Positions 25,118 to 32,694 of a DNA stretch of 64,000 nucleotides are shown here, one piece after another (within the stretch, counting starts at the first letter, position 1; each line of letters begins with the position of its first letter). Source of the DNA: an uncultured Flavobacteriaceae bacterium (lineage in GTDB: Bacteria; Bacteroidota; Bacteroidia; Flavobacteriales; Flavobacteriaceae); the NCBI GenBank assembly GCA_947495135.1, contig CANLXN010000001.1, positions 744,001-808,000 of the forward strand, read 5' to 3'. The notes beneath the pieces were generated by a model. It was not told the origin of the DNA and searched no databases. It saw only the letters and a list, made by a program, of their open reading frames with translations. Both the position numbers and the translations under genes were made by a program.

Positions 25118-26278
25118 TTAGTAAGAAGTTTCAGCAGAATGGTTCACATATTCATTTCGGTATTGGGATGGAGAAAGCCCTGTTTCTTTTTTGAAGATTC
25201 TATTGAAACTTGCTTTAGAGTTAAAACCACAATCCATGGCTAGGGACAAAATTGTATACTTGGTGCTATCTACATGCCGAAGTGACTTTTTAACTTCTAT
25301 AATTCGAAATGAATTGACATAGTCATAGAAGGTGGTTTCTAGGTATGTATTAAAAAGTGTCGAAAGTTTTTTGTCTGTAATTTCTATGGACCTAGCAAGC
25401 TTCCCTAATGTTAATTCAGGATCCAAATACGGTTTATCATCGCTCATTACCTTTGCTAAATTTTCGATTAGATGAGCGATTGCATCTTGATCATAGGCAG
25501 ATAAACTATGTTGCTGCCGGCCATTATTATTCAATCTAAACTCCGGTTCCAGCAGAAACTTTGGCAGCAGTATTTTGGACTGACTTATTCCATGAAAGCC
25601 CAAATAACTCACTAAAATTATAATCGAGAACATAGTGAAATAACCGGTATTTATAGCTGTCGCGATTGAAAATTCATCCATCAATCGGGTAATAATATCA
25701 ACCGATATAAAGGCCAAACTTCCATATAGGAGGTTTCTAATCCAATTTAGATCTAGTTTCGAAAGTTCTGAGTGACTATGCTGAATTACATTTTTACTGC
25801 TATTAAAAATGCGCAACGATAGATAAATGTATACAATGAAGACTATGTTGCTGAAGATTACTATCACAACTTGGTTGGTATCTATGTACTGAAGGTATTT
25901 AAAACTGGGTTCGTTGATTAATTGAAAAATTGATATTGGGAGACCAATCAACAAGGTAAATATGAAAAAGCCTAAAAAGTGTTTTAAGTTTCTACGAATT
26001 AATCCTTGTTCTTCCTGAAACACCGATTTTAAATAAACCAATATCAACGGACCTAAAAACCAGATTATTGAAATATTAACAAGGAAGGTCGCTTTATACA
26101 GAATTTCTAATCTATGAAGCGATGAATATGCATGCAGATTGAGAAGGAGCATTAGAGAAAAGAAGATAATTAATATCTTTTTTTGGAGTTTCTTGTTTTT
26201 TGATCTAACTAATAAAAACAAGATTATCACAGATATGATAACCCCGGTAACAAGTATAAAATCATAAAACAGTTTCAT
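25118..26278 (-). CDS. Membrane-integrated AraC-family regulator
   Basis: In the 386-aa protein, residues 1-235 contain six or seven membrane helices (VTGVIISVIILFLLV, ILIIFFSLMLLLNLHAY, ISIIWFLGPLILVYL, LGFFIFTLLIGLPISI, VVIVIFSNIVFIVYIYL, MFSIIILVSYLGFHG). Residues about 275-380 are an AraC HTH domain with LTLGKLARSIEITDKKLSTLFNTY and YTILSLAMDCGFNSKASFNRIFKKETGLSPSQYR. This architecture is common in Bacteroidota and couples membrane signals to transcription. It is 84 bp upstream of the serine hydrolase, same strand, so it probably controls that gene. The pair is bracketed by F-type repeats. Confidence 0.88.
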   Translation of the reverse strand: MKLFYDFILVTGVIISVIILFLLVRSKNKKLQKKILIIFFSLMLLLNLHAYSSLHRLEILYKATFLVNISIIWFLGPLILVYLKSVFQEEQGLIRRNLKHFLGFFIFTLLIGLPISIFQLINEPSFKYLQYIDTNQVVIVIFSNIVFIVYIYLSLRIFNSSKNVIQHSHSELSKLDLNWIRNLLYGSLAFISVDIITRLMDEFSIATAINTGYFTMFSIIILVSYLGFHGISQSKILLPKFLLEPEFRLNNNGRQQHSLSAYDQDAIAHLIENLAKVMSDDKPYLDPELTLGKLARSIEITDKKLSTLFNTYLETTFYDYVNSFRIIEVKKSLRHVDSTKYTILSLAMDCGFNSKASFNRIFKKETGLSPSQYRNEYVNHSAETSY

Positions 26279-26694
26279 ATACTGTATGACTTCTAAGTAA
26301 GGCTTTTGTTACAACGGAATCTCTCTAATTGAAATTTGAAGTTGAATATCCCATTCATACAGTTTGATGTACGATATACGATGTTTGATAGACGATCTAT
26401 TGTTGGCTGTAACTTCTCTATCCTAGATAATTGTTGGGGAAATTTGAAATATGGGATTTATGGGGATTAGACCTAAGCACTATCCAACTCCAAAATATAA
26501 GCTAACCTTTTCGCACTTATTAAAAATCGCGTATTCTATAATAGGTACATTCAACTACTACATCCACCGAAGCTTTTCGTGTAGGTGGATTGCATTATCA
26601 AAATTTTTTGAGATCAATTTGCCAACGCTGCATCTGGATAAAAAGCACTATAAATAAAGTAAAAATTTGAAACTATTCAACGCTTTATAAATGT
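26279..26694. repeat. 416-bp intergenic region with F- and C-type dispersed repeats
   Basis: The F-type segment 26366-26458 is roughly 80% alike to 23243-23340 by eye. It is followed by 26484-26536 (CCAACTCCAAAATATAAGCTAACC...TTATTAAAAATCG), which matches 20392-20449 of copy B. A hairpin-forming ATCCACC...GGTGGAT follows. The 68-codon plus-strand frame here lies inside the repeats and is rejected. Confidence 0.75.
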
Positions 26695-27444
26695 TCAAGT
26701 ATACTCTTTATCCACATTATCATAAACTCTAATCCCTGTTATTTTACCTGTTTCCTTATTGACGTCATAAATAGAAACGCCTGCTTGTGCTTTAAAGGTG
26801 GCGCTTCCCCAAACATCACAGGTATATTCTCCTGCAAAAGAGCCTTGTTCTTTATCAAAAATATAATTGTGAAACTTTAAAGGCACTCCCCCATCACCAA
26901 AAAAGTGATCAAAATGTTCTTGTAAGCCTTTTTCGGTTTTATGGTTCCAACGCCATCCTGCAGGTTCTCTAAAATAGACATCGTCTTCAAAAGAAAGGGT
27001 TTTCATTGTCGCTTTTGTTGAACCAATGGTTATACCTTCAAAATAGCGAACAACCTCTTTGGGTTCGGTAAGTTCAATTTCTTCGGAGAAAATGGCTGCT
27101 CTAAAAACGTGGCCTTCAGTAATTGGATACACAGAATGATAGGTTCGTATGGCGCAGTATTGATTGCCTTCTTTCTCCATAATGACCACCAATGGCAAAT
27201 CAAAAGTATTGTTTAATAGGATATCGTATTCTACTACCAAATGTTTCTCGTCTTCAAATTGTTTGAAAACCTTGACTTCCTTTACTTCGTCTTTAAGGTA
27301 ATCGAATTGCTTCTTAAGTAATTGAATACCTTGTGCTTTTCCTTTTGAAACCCCTACAGATTGTATGTTAAGCACCACATCTTCAGCGCACTGAGAAAGA
27401 ATGGTACGGTAGTCTTCTTTTAAAATATATTCTATAAATTTCAT
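26695..27444 (-). CDS. Tandem NTF2-like (SnoaL-type) protein
   Basis: The 249-aa cytoplasmic protein is made of two NTF2-like folds. The first half has ILKEDYRTILSQCAEDVVLNIQSVGVSKGKAQGIQLLKKQFDYL; the second has VVRYFEGITIGSTKATMKTLSFEDDVYFREPAGWRWNHKTEKGLQEHFDHFF, with the usual helix-helix-strand order and a cone-shaped pocket. SnoaL-like proteins are cyclases, isomerases or binding proteins of small molecules. It is the last gene of a run with a class I methyltransferase (56 bp) and two lipoproteins. The NTF2 call is from fold-like pattern; function is unknown. Confidence 0.6.
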   Translation of the reverse strand: MKFIEYILKEDYRTILSQCAEDVVLNIQSVGVSKGKAQGIQLLKKQFDYLKDEVKEVKVFKQFEDEKHLVVEYDILLNNTFDLPLVVIMEKEGNQYCAIRTYHSVYPITEGHVFRAAIFSEEIELTEPKEVVRYFEGITIGSTKATMKTLSFEDDVYFREPAGWRWNHKTEKGLQEHFDHFFGDGGVPLKFHNYIFDKEQGSFAGEYTCDVWGSATFKAQAGVSIYDVNKETGKITGIRVYDNVDKEYT

Positions 27445-27500
27445 AATTATGGTTTTTATATCCTTACTTCCAAGGGAGTTTTAAAATTTTGCCGATCGTC

Positions 27501-28130
27501 TTACTTTTTTTCTGGTGTGATCAAAACCACTTTTCCATCGTAAAGCAACTGCAATTGGTAGTTGTTAGTTGCGGCAACTTTTGACAAAAATATCCTCGTA
27601 TCACCCATATCTGCGTTATCCACATAGATAAGCGTCTGGTCGTGAAAATTAGGTTCAAGCATCGTGAATAATGGATGGTACAAATCTTTCCACCCGTCTA
27701 AAAGCAATAAATCAATAGCATTGTTATGGTCTTTTAAGGTTTCCATCGCGTCACCCGTTCGTACTTCTATTAAATCACCTACGCCTGCTTTTGCGAAATT
27801 TTCTTTCGCCTTTTCCGCTTTGGATGCAATAAGTTCCGTAGTGATAATTTTCCCATCTGTTTCTAATGCACCCTGCGCTAAAAAGAGAGTTGAAATTCCA
27901 AAAGAAGTCCCAAATTCAACTATATTCTTGATGCTTTTTTGCTTAATAAGTTCTACTAAATCTTCACCCTGCTCTCTCGAAATAGAAAGATAAACGTTCT
28001 TAAAGTTTGAAGGCTGAAAGCTGCCGAAAACACTTTTTGCGGCACTTGTAATCATTCTTAAATGGTCGAATTTAGAGTCTTTGAATAACTCCTCTAAAAC
28101 TCCTTCTATATTATTTTCTATCGTTATCAT
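27501..28130 (-). CDS. Class I SAM-dependent methyltransferase (O-methyltransferase-like)
   Basis: The start is set at the ATG at 28130 (MITIENN); the track's start is an upstream TTG. The Rossmann core is clear: IKNIVEFGTSFGISTLFLAQG (motif I), KIITTELIASKAEKAKENFAKAG (motif II, acidic residue Glu for SAM ribose), IEVRTGDAMETL, and AIDLLLLDGWKDLYHPLF (metal/substrate-binding D in O-methyltransferases). Length and motif spacing fit caffeoyl-CoA/catechol O-methyltransferase-like proteins. Neighbours on both sides are NTF2/ABM-fold proteins, so a small-molecule pathway is plausible. The substrate is unknown. Confidence 0.82.
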   Translation of the reverse strand: MITIENNIEGVLEELFKDSKFDHLRMITSAAKSVFGSFQPSNFKNVYLSISREQGEDLVELIKQKSIKNIVEFGTSFGISTLFLAQGALETDGKIITTELIASKAEKAKENFAKAGVGDLIEVRTGDAMETLKDHNNAIDLLLLDGWKDLYHPLFTMLEPNFHDQTLIYVDNADMGDTRIFLSKVAATNNYQLQLLYDGKVVLITPEKK

Positions 28131-28208
28131 ATTTTTTATTTTCAATAAAAAGGAATATCAAAATTTCATCTTAATATTCCTTTTAGCTATTAATGAAATA
28201 AGGGTTAA

Positions 28209-29660
28209 TTAAAATTTTCCGTTGTCATTTTTCCATTCAGATTTTGGCGGAATCTCAGCCATTACATCCCAATGTTCAATGATCTTACCGTTTTCTAGTC
28301 TAAATAAATCATAATAGGCATAAGGTTTTCCTCCGAGACTACCCTCAGATACTCCAAGAACAAAGTTACCTTGTCCTAATATCATATGTACCTGGTCCAG
28401 TTTCATTGTAACTCCACTCTCTGCCATTTTCTTTACACCATTTAAGAATCCCGAAACCCCATCTGGTAACATAGGGTTATGTTGTAAATAAGTATCACCT
28501 TCATAATAGTTGGCGAATTTGCCAAAATCACCACCAATTATTACTGTATCATAGTACTCTTTAATGATCGCCTTATTTTCTTCCGTTTTATTCAAGTCTA
28601 CAAGCACTGTGGCGCCATCTAATTGCGTTCTACCACTTACTGTTTTTTCTTGGAGAGGTAACATATTGTCCCAATGCTCTACAATTAATCCATCCTCAAA
28701 ACGAAATATATCAAAGCCAGCTTTTGCACCAAAAAAGTCATATTCAGTATGTGTAAACACATAATCGCCATCTTCGAAGGCACGAATAACATTGGCTTTA
28801 AATCCACCAGAAGGTGCATTTTTCATAATTTCGCCAAAACCTTCAAGGCCATCTCCAACACTTAAATTATGTTGAATGTATTTTTCTGGATTGATATATG
28901 AAATGGGTGTTTGGTCTCCTGTATTAAAGCTGTTAAGTAGCGCCACTACTTTATCCTTTTTTGACATTTCTGTCGGTTCTAAAGTAGTAAGCATTTGAGA
29001 ACGTGTCATCTCTACCGATGGCTGGCTCATCATACCCATAAACTCTTTTGACGTAGGATCACTCATAAATGTTTGTAAATAGTTATTAGAGTTTTCTTTA
29101 GTATCCCAATAGATCACAACCACTTGCCTGCCGTTTTCATTAACGCCGGTAATACGTTGTAGAAATCCTTTTTGAGTGGCTGTTTTATCTGCTACTTTCT
29201 CGTTAATAGTATCAAATGTATTCGTCTCTGCTCCATCAACTAGATTAAAAGACATCATTTCAACAAATCCACTCGAATCGGCCTTAAAATCTGCAGTAAT
29301 AGTATATCGATTCATTTTCATAGAATTTCCTTCAATCATACTTGCGTAATCGGCTACTGAAGGGTCTCCCATAAATTTTTTCATGGATGCTTCTGCATCT
29401 GAACGTGTTTCCCAATACACTATAACTGTGTACTTCCCATTTTTATCAACTCCGCTTTCTCGTCTTATAAATCCAGGCTGTTTGCTTGTAAAGTTATCTT
29501 GAACTTTTGCATCTAATGCATTAAAAGCTTGACTGTTTGATGTCGTCTTTAATGAAAAGGTAGTAACTTCCAACACCGAAGACTCAATTGTTTTTTCTTC
29601 GTTTTTACAACTTGTAATAAGAACTACTGCCATTACTATTAATATTAAGTTTTGTTTCAT
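28209..29660 (-). CDS. Lipoprotein with two ABM-like and two SnoaL-like domains
   Basis: The 483-aa protein has a lipobox (LITSC, Cys18). Residues about 30-115 and 130-215 are two homologous ferredoxin-like ABM (antibiotic biosynthesis monooxygenase-type) repeats: FIRRESGVDKNGKYTVIVYWET and FLQRITGVNENGRQVVVIYWDT mark the same strand in each. Residues about 230-345 and 365-480 are two homologous SnoaL-like NTF2 domains, marked by YIQHNLSVGDGLEGF and YLQHNPMLPDGVSGF and by FDIFRFEDGLIVEHWDNM and YDLFRLENGKIIEHWDVM. The double internal duplication is unusual. It is 26 bp after the small lipoprotein gene and upstream of the methyltransferase gene. The biochemical role is unknown. Confidence 0.8.
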   Translation of the reverse strand: MKQNLILIVMAVVLITSCKNEEKTIESSVLEVTTFSLKTTSNSQAFNALDAKVQDNFTSKQPGFIRRESGVDKNGKYTVIVYWETRSDAEASMKKFMGDPSVADYASMIEGNSMKMNRYTITADFKADSSGFVEMMSFNLVDGAETNTFDTINEKVADKTATQKGFLQRITGVNENGRQVVVIYWDTKENSNNYLQTFMSDPTSKEFMGMMSQPSVEMTRSQMLTTLEPTEMSKKDKVVALLNSFNTGDQTPISYINPEKYIQHNLSVGDGLEGFGEIMKNAPSGGFKANVIRAFEDGDYVFTHTEYDFFGAKAGFDIFRFEDGLIVEHWDNMLPLQEKTVSGRTQLDGATVLVDLNKTEENKAIIKEYYDTVIIGGDFGKFANYYEGDTYLQHNPMLPDGVSGFLNGVKKMAESGVTMKLDQVHMILGQGNFVLGVSEGSLGGKPYAYYDLFRLENGKIIEHWDVMAEIPPKSEWKNDNGKF

Positions 29661-29686
29661 AGTTGGTTATTTTTATTGGTTGTTTC

Positions 29687-30229
29687 TTAATTCAATGTAA
29701 TTGTGAAATTTTGACTAGGATTAAAATCGTAACCTTCTCCAATTTCTACAACTAGTATATTGTCAGAGTCTATTCGAAGGTTTACGGAAGAATTACTCGA
29801 TGTAAAACCATTTACATTTTGAGTATTATCGAATGTAAAATAATACCTGTCAAATGTATCGGGTTCTAATACTCTAAATAAATCTCCATAAGTTGGATCA
29901 CCGGCTTCTGCTACCACGTTAAATGAAATACTATTTTCATCGATATCGATATCATATAAGCTTAATAAATATGAAGGAAATTCAATAGCGGCTCCAACAT
30001 TTGCTGTTGCAGCTAACGAGCCTTCTGGAACCATAAATAAATCTTCGATAGGCATTTCAGATCCATTTGTAAATGCGACTGATTGGAATGTATTTCTTAC
30101 AGTTACACTTGAGCCAAGCGTGATTTCCTTTTCTCTTCTATTATTATCATCATCACGATTACAAGAAGTAAAACCAATAGAGGTAAGCAACAAAAGGATT
30201 AGTAAATAATTAAATTTTAAATGTTTCAT
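29687..30229 (-). CDS. Small lipoprotein, unknown
   Basis: I start at the ATG at 30229 (MKHLKFNYLLILLLLTSIGFTSC); the track's start is an upstream GTG without a proper signal. The lipobox GFTSC is followed by an Asp/Asn/Arg-rich tether and a beta-rich domain of about 145 residues ending NFTITLN. No family was recognised. It is the promoter-proximal gene of a likely operon with the ABM/SnoaL lipoprotein (26 bp apart), the methyltransferase and the NTF2 protein. All mature features suggest an outer-membrane-anchored binding protein, which is a guess. Confidence 0.65.
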   Translation of the reverse strand: MKHLKFNYLLILLLLTSIGFTSCNRDDDNNRREKEITLGSSVTVRNTFQSVAFTNGSEMPIEDLFMVPEGSLAATANVGAAIEFPSYLLSLYDIDIDENSISFNVVAEAGDPTYGDLFRVLEPDTFDRYYFTFDNTQNVNGFTSSNSSVNLRIDSDNILVVEIGEGYDFNPSQNFTITLN

Positions 30230-30414
30230 AATGTATTTTAGATTTTTAATTAAGGATACCACAAAAGTATACTCATAGTATATCCTGCTAATTATAAAAG
30301 TTGATGGAATAATTGTAAAAGTGTAACCAATGATTAAAATACCGTCTAAGGTGAAGAGGTGTCAAATGGTATTTTGAGTTACTTCGATTTAGAGATATTA
30401 CCGTATAAAATAAG

Positions 30415-30442
30415 TATAGCCAAATTTTTCAATTTGGCTATA
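30415..30442 (-). terminator. Intrinsic terminator of the Spy-like gene
   Basis: On the minus strand, TATAGCCAAATT-GAAA-AATTTGGCTATA is a perfect 12-bp stem with a 4-base loop followed by TTATTTTATA. It lies about 58 bp after the stop of the Spy-like gene and separates it from the lipoprotein operon. Confidence 0.8.
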
Positions 30443-30499
30443 CCACTTGTTTAAATCAAACACCTAAAAGCTCGAATTAAACCTTCAACAATCTGAATA

Positions 30500-30835
30500 C
30501 TATTCTATGTGCATTTTTTTTAATTGCTCCTCATTTAGAACTGTTTTTAAATCGTTCTTCCATTCTAACCGCATTTTGCTAAGTTGCTCCTTACGCTCTT
30601 CTCGAGGCATTTCACCTCTTGTGCTCTTAAGTTCCTGATGCGCCTTAACTTTTTTCAAGTTTATGATATAGACCTGTTCTTTTTGCTTTTCGGTCAAATC
30701 TAACTTTTTAGCCATATGTTCTGTTCTATGACTAACTCTATCTTCTTGAGATTTTTGTGCCCAAAGTAATGACTTAGTGCCAAAAAGTGTCATTAATACA
30801 ACTAAGGTTGCAACAATCATTTTTTTCCGTTTCAT
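30500..30835 (-). CDS. Spy/CpxP-family periplasmic protein
   Basis: The 111-aa protein has a signal peptide ending LLWAQ (about residue 26). The mature domain is all helical with KLDLTEKQKEQVYIINLKKVKAHQEL and ELKSTRGEMPREERKEQLSKMRLEWKNDLKTVLNEEQLKKM. These are the LTxxQ repeats of Spy/CpxP-like chaperones and the related DUF4890-type proteins of Bacteroidota. It is monocistronic with its own terminator, next to an AraC regulator gene upstream on the same strand. It probably acts in envelope stress; the partner is unknown. Confidence 0.75.
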   Translation of the reverse strand: MKRKKMIVATLVVLMTLFGTKSLLWAQKSQEDRVSHRTEHMAKKLDLTEKQKEQVYIINLKKVKAHQELKSTRGEMPREERKEQLSKMRLEWKNDLKTVLNEEQLKKMHIE

Positions 30836-30959
30836 CTGTTATTATTTGAAAATTTATTATGATAACTACTTTAGTTATTCTTTGGAGCAAAGATATAGCC
30901 ACACGATTCCACAATGATTATAGAAATAAATCAAAAAATAGTAAAAATGAAACCAATGA

Positions 30960-31838
30960 TTAAAATTGACTTCTAAACTGAAGTGGTGTTTTGTGAGTGT
31001 TTTTTTTGAAGAATTTAATCATATTTGCAGGCTCATCGAATCCAACTTTATAGCTAATTTCTTTGATAGATAAAGACGTAGAGACTAGATAGCGTTTAAT
31101 TTCGACAGTTACAAAATCATCAATAAAAGCTTTAACTGTTTTACCCGTCAACTTTTTCACTATATCGTTAAGGAGTTTGTAAGAAATGAACAATTTCGAG
31201 GCGTAAGTTCTTGAACTTCTCGTAACTACATATTCTTTTTGTAGCATATTCTTAAAGGCACTAAATGTATCTAACCATTGGGTTTTTACGCCACTTATCG
31301 ATTTTTTTTCTTTTGTTCTTTCAGCTTTTAATAATAATACTTGAAGCAAAGCACGTAACATATCACTTTTAAGAAAATTATTTGGGAAATTATATTCAGA
31401 ATAAAGCTTTTTTGCCACACCAACGAAGTTATCTTCTCCAATGTCTTCCTGATGTATGACTGGTGATTCTAAATGGTAGTTGTACAACCTGTTTAAATTG
31501 GCGTTTTTGGATAAGAAAAAGTTTTTTTCAAAATATTCACTATTGAGAACTATACAGAAACCTTCAGCCTGTTTCATGTTTTCAGTAAAATAATGCATTT
31601 GATTTTTCGCAATAAATAATACACTGCCAGCTTTTAAATCATAAAATTTAAAATCGACATAATGCGAGTAAGAGCCTTTGGTTACAACGGTAATAAAGTA
31701 GAACTGAATTTTATGAGCACTAAATGGGTTATGGTCTTTAATTCCTGAAAGCTTCTTATAAGTTTCGCTTAAAGTCATCACTTCTATATCGAATTCTCTC
31801 TGCGATTTGAATTTTATTTTTGTTAATGATTTTGTCAT
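30960..31838 (-). CDS. AraC-family transcriptional regulator with cupin-like sensor domain
   Basis: The 292-aa soluble protein has an N-terminal cupin (residues 20-130: HKIQFYFITVVTKGSYSHYVDFKFYDLKAGSVLFIAKNQMHYF) and a C-terminal AraC HTH (residues 190-290: ASKLFISYKLLNDIVKKLTGKTVKAFIDDF and LSIKEISYKVGFDEPANMIKFFKKNTHKTPLQFR). Such proteins sense small metabolites. The neighbours downstream are the Spy-like gene and then the ABM/SnoaL operon, any of which might be targets. An E-type repeat lies just upstream. Confidence 0.88.
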   Translation of the reverse strand: MTKSLTKIKFKSQREFDIEVMTLSETYKKLSGIKDHNPFSAHKIQFYFITVVTKGSYSHYVDFKFYDLKAGSVLFIAKNQMHYFTENMKQAEGFCIVLNSEYFEKNFFLSKNANLNRLYNYHLESPVIHQEDIGEDNFVGVAKKLYSEYNFPNNFLKSDMLRALLQVLLLKAERTKEKKSISGVKTQWLDTFSAFKNMLQKEYVVTRSSRTYASKLFISYKLLNDIVKKLTGKTVKAFIDDFVTVEIKRYLVSTSLSIKEISYKVGFDEPANMIKFFKKNTHKTPLQFRSQF

Positions 31839-31868
31839 TAAGTAAAAGTAGCAAATTTATAGTATCAA

Positions 31869-31954
31869 CCATTCCATACAAATTATGCTTCCCTCCCATT
31901 TTCCTTCGTAAAAAAGCTTCGGAGGAGAAGTAAATCGTCCCATAAAAAGTGTCT
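31869..31954. repeat. E-type dispersed repeat
   Basis: CCATTCCATACAAATTATGC and the following CTTCCCTCCC resemble the segments at 20219, 23022 and 47638; the tail CATAAAAAGTGT also recurs at 23061-23072. It lies between the AraC start and the end of the DUF6642-like gene. Confidence 0.65.
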
Positions 31955-32552
31955 AATAATACAACCTGAAATCAAGCAATTTACACATACCATAGTGTTT
32001 TTTATGTAACTCTTCTACTACGGCTATCATATCGTCATCTTCTTTAAATAAGTTAAAGAATGCTTTATCGAGGTTTGAGCTAGATATTTCGTTAGATACA
32101 GTACCGTAACCAGAAATACCCTTTGCGCCAGTGATGTCTATAAAATACTGTGCTTCGTCTGGATCCAAATCCAATACTTTTGCATTAGAGAAATGTAAAA
32201 TTTTACCGGTTAATCTACCTTCAAAAATTTCGGCAATTTCTTGTAAACTATAGTAGTAATCGTTTAAGCAAATACTATTTGCTTCCCCTTCCATAATCAA
32301 GTAGATGATTTCATAATCTTTAAAATAATGATCATCTAAAATCAATGCATTTAGGCTGTCTGCTAGCCCTTCAATAGTGTCACAGGTTTTATAAATGCTG
32401 GCAATACCATATTGATTGGCTAGTTGTTCAAGACTTTTTTCAGCTTCGGAAATGTACTCCATTTCAACATCGCTAACGGCTTCTAAACAATAGATAAAAT
32501 AGTCTGTATGGACAACTTGATTTTGAGGTAATTGTGGTCTTTTCTGTAGCAA
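31953..32552 (-). CDS. DUF6642-like protein, probably catalytically dead caspase/CHAT-like fold
   Basis: The order of segments fits the DUF6642 family as I remember it: FIYCLEAV, YEIIYLIMEGEANSICLNDYYYSLQEIAEIFEGRLTGKILHFSNAKVLDLDPDE, then YFIDITGAKGISGYGTVSNEISSS. In canonical members the first block contains F-H-G-E and the second H-F-G-S-C-S-T-L, giving a His/Cys pair of the CHAT/caspase type. Here the His position is Glu88 (LIMEG) and the Cys position is Ala124 (HFSNAKVL). No ATG precedes the conserved part; the track start is a TTG and the true start is uncertain. It is divergent from the acyl-CoA oxidase gene. Assignment is from memory, so moderate. Confidence 0.55.
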   Translation of the reverse strand: MLQKRPQLPQNQVVHTDYFIYCLEAVSDVEMEYISEAEKSLEQLANQYGIASIYKTCDTIEGLADSLNALILDDHYFKDYEIIYLIMEGEANSICLNDYYYSLQEIAEIFEGRLTGKILHFSNAKVLDLDPDEAQYFIDITGAKGISGYGTVSNEISSSNLDKAFFNLFKEDDDMIAVVEELHKKHYGMCKLLDFRLYY

Positions 32553-32694
32553 ATAGTGAGTTTTATGTAAGATATTTGGTGAAAAATTAATGCGAGTATT
32601 TTAATTTTTAGCATTTCGGAAGTAAATATAAGGTGACTTTTTCTGAAATATCAATTGCCGCGATTAGTTTTATTATTTATTGTAATTTGATAGC

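Noticed and set aside
26451-26657. 68-aa plus-strand ORF
   Set aside because: Lies inside the F/C-type repeats.
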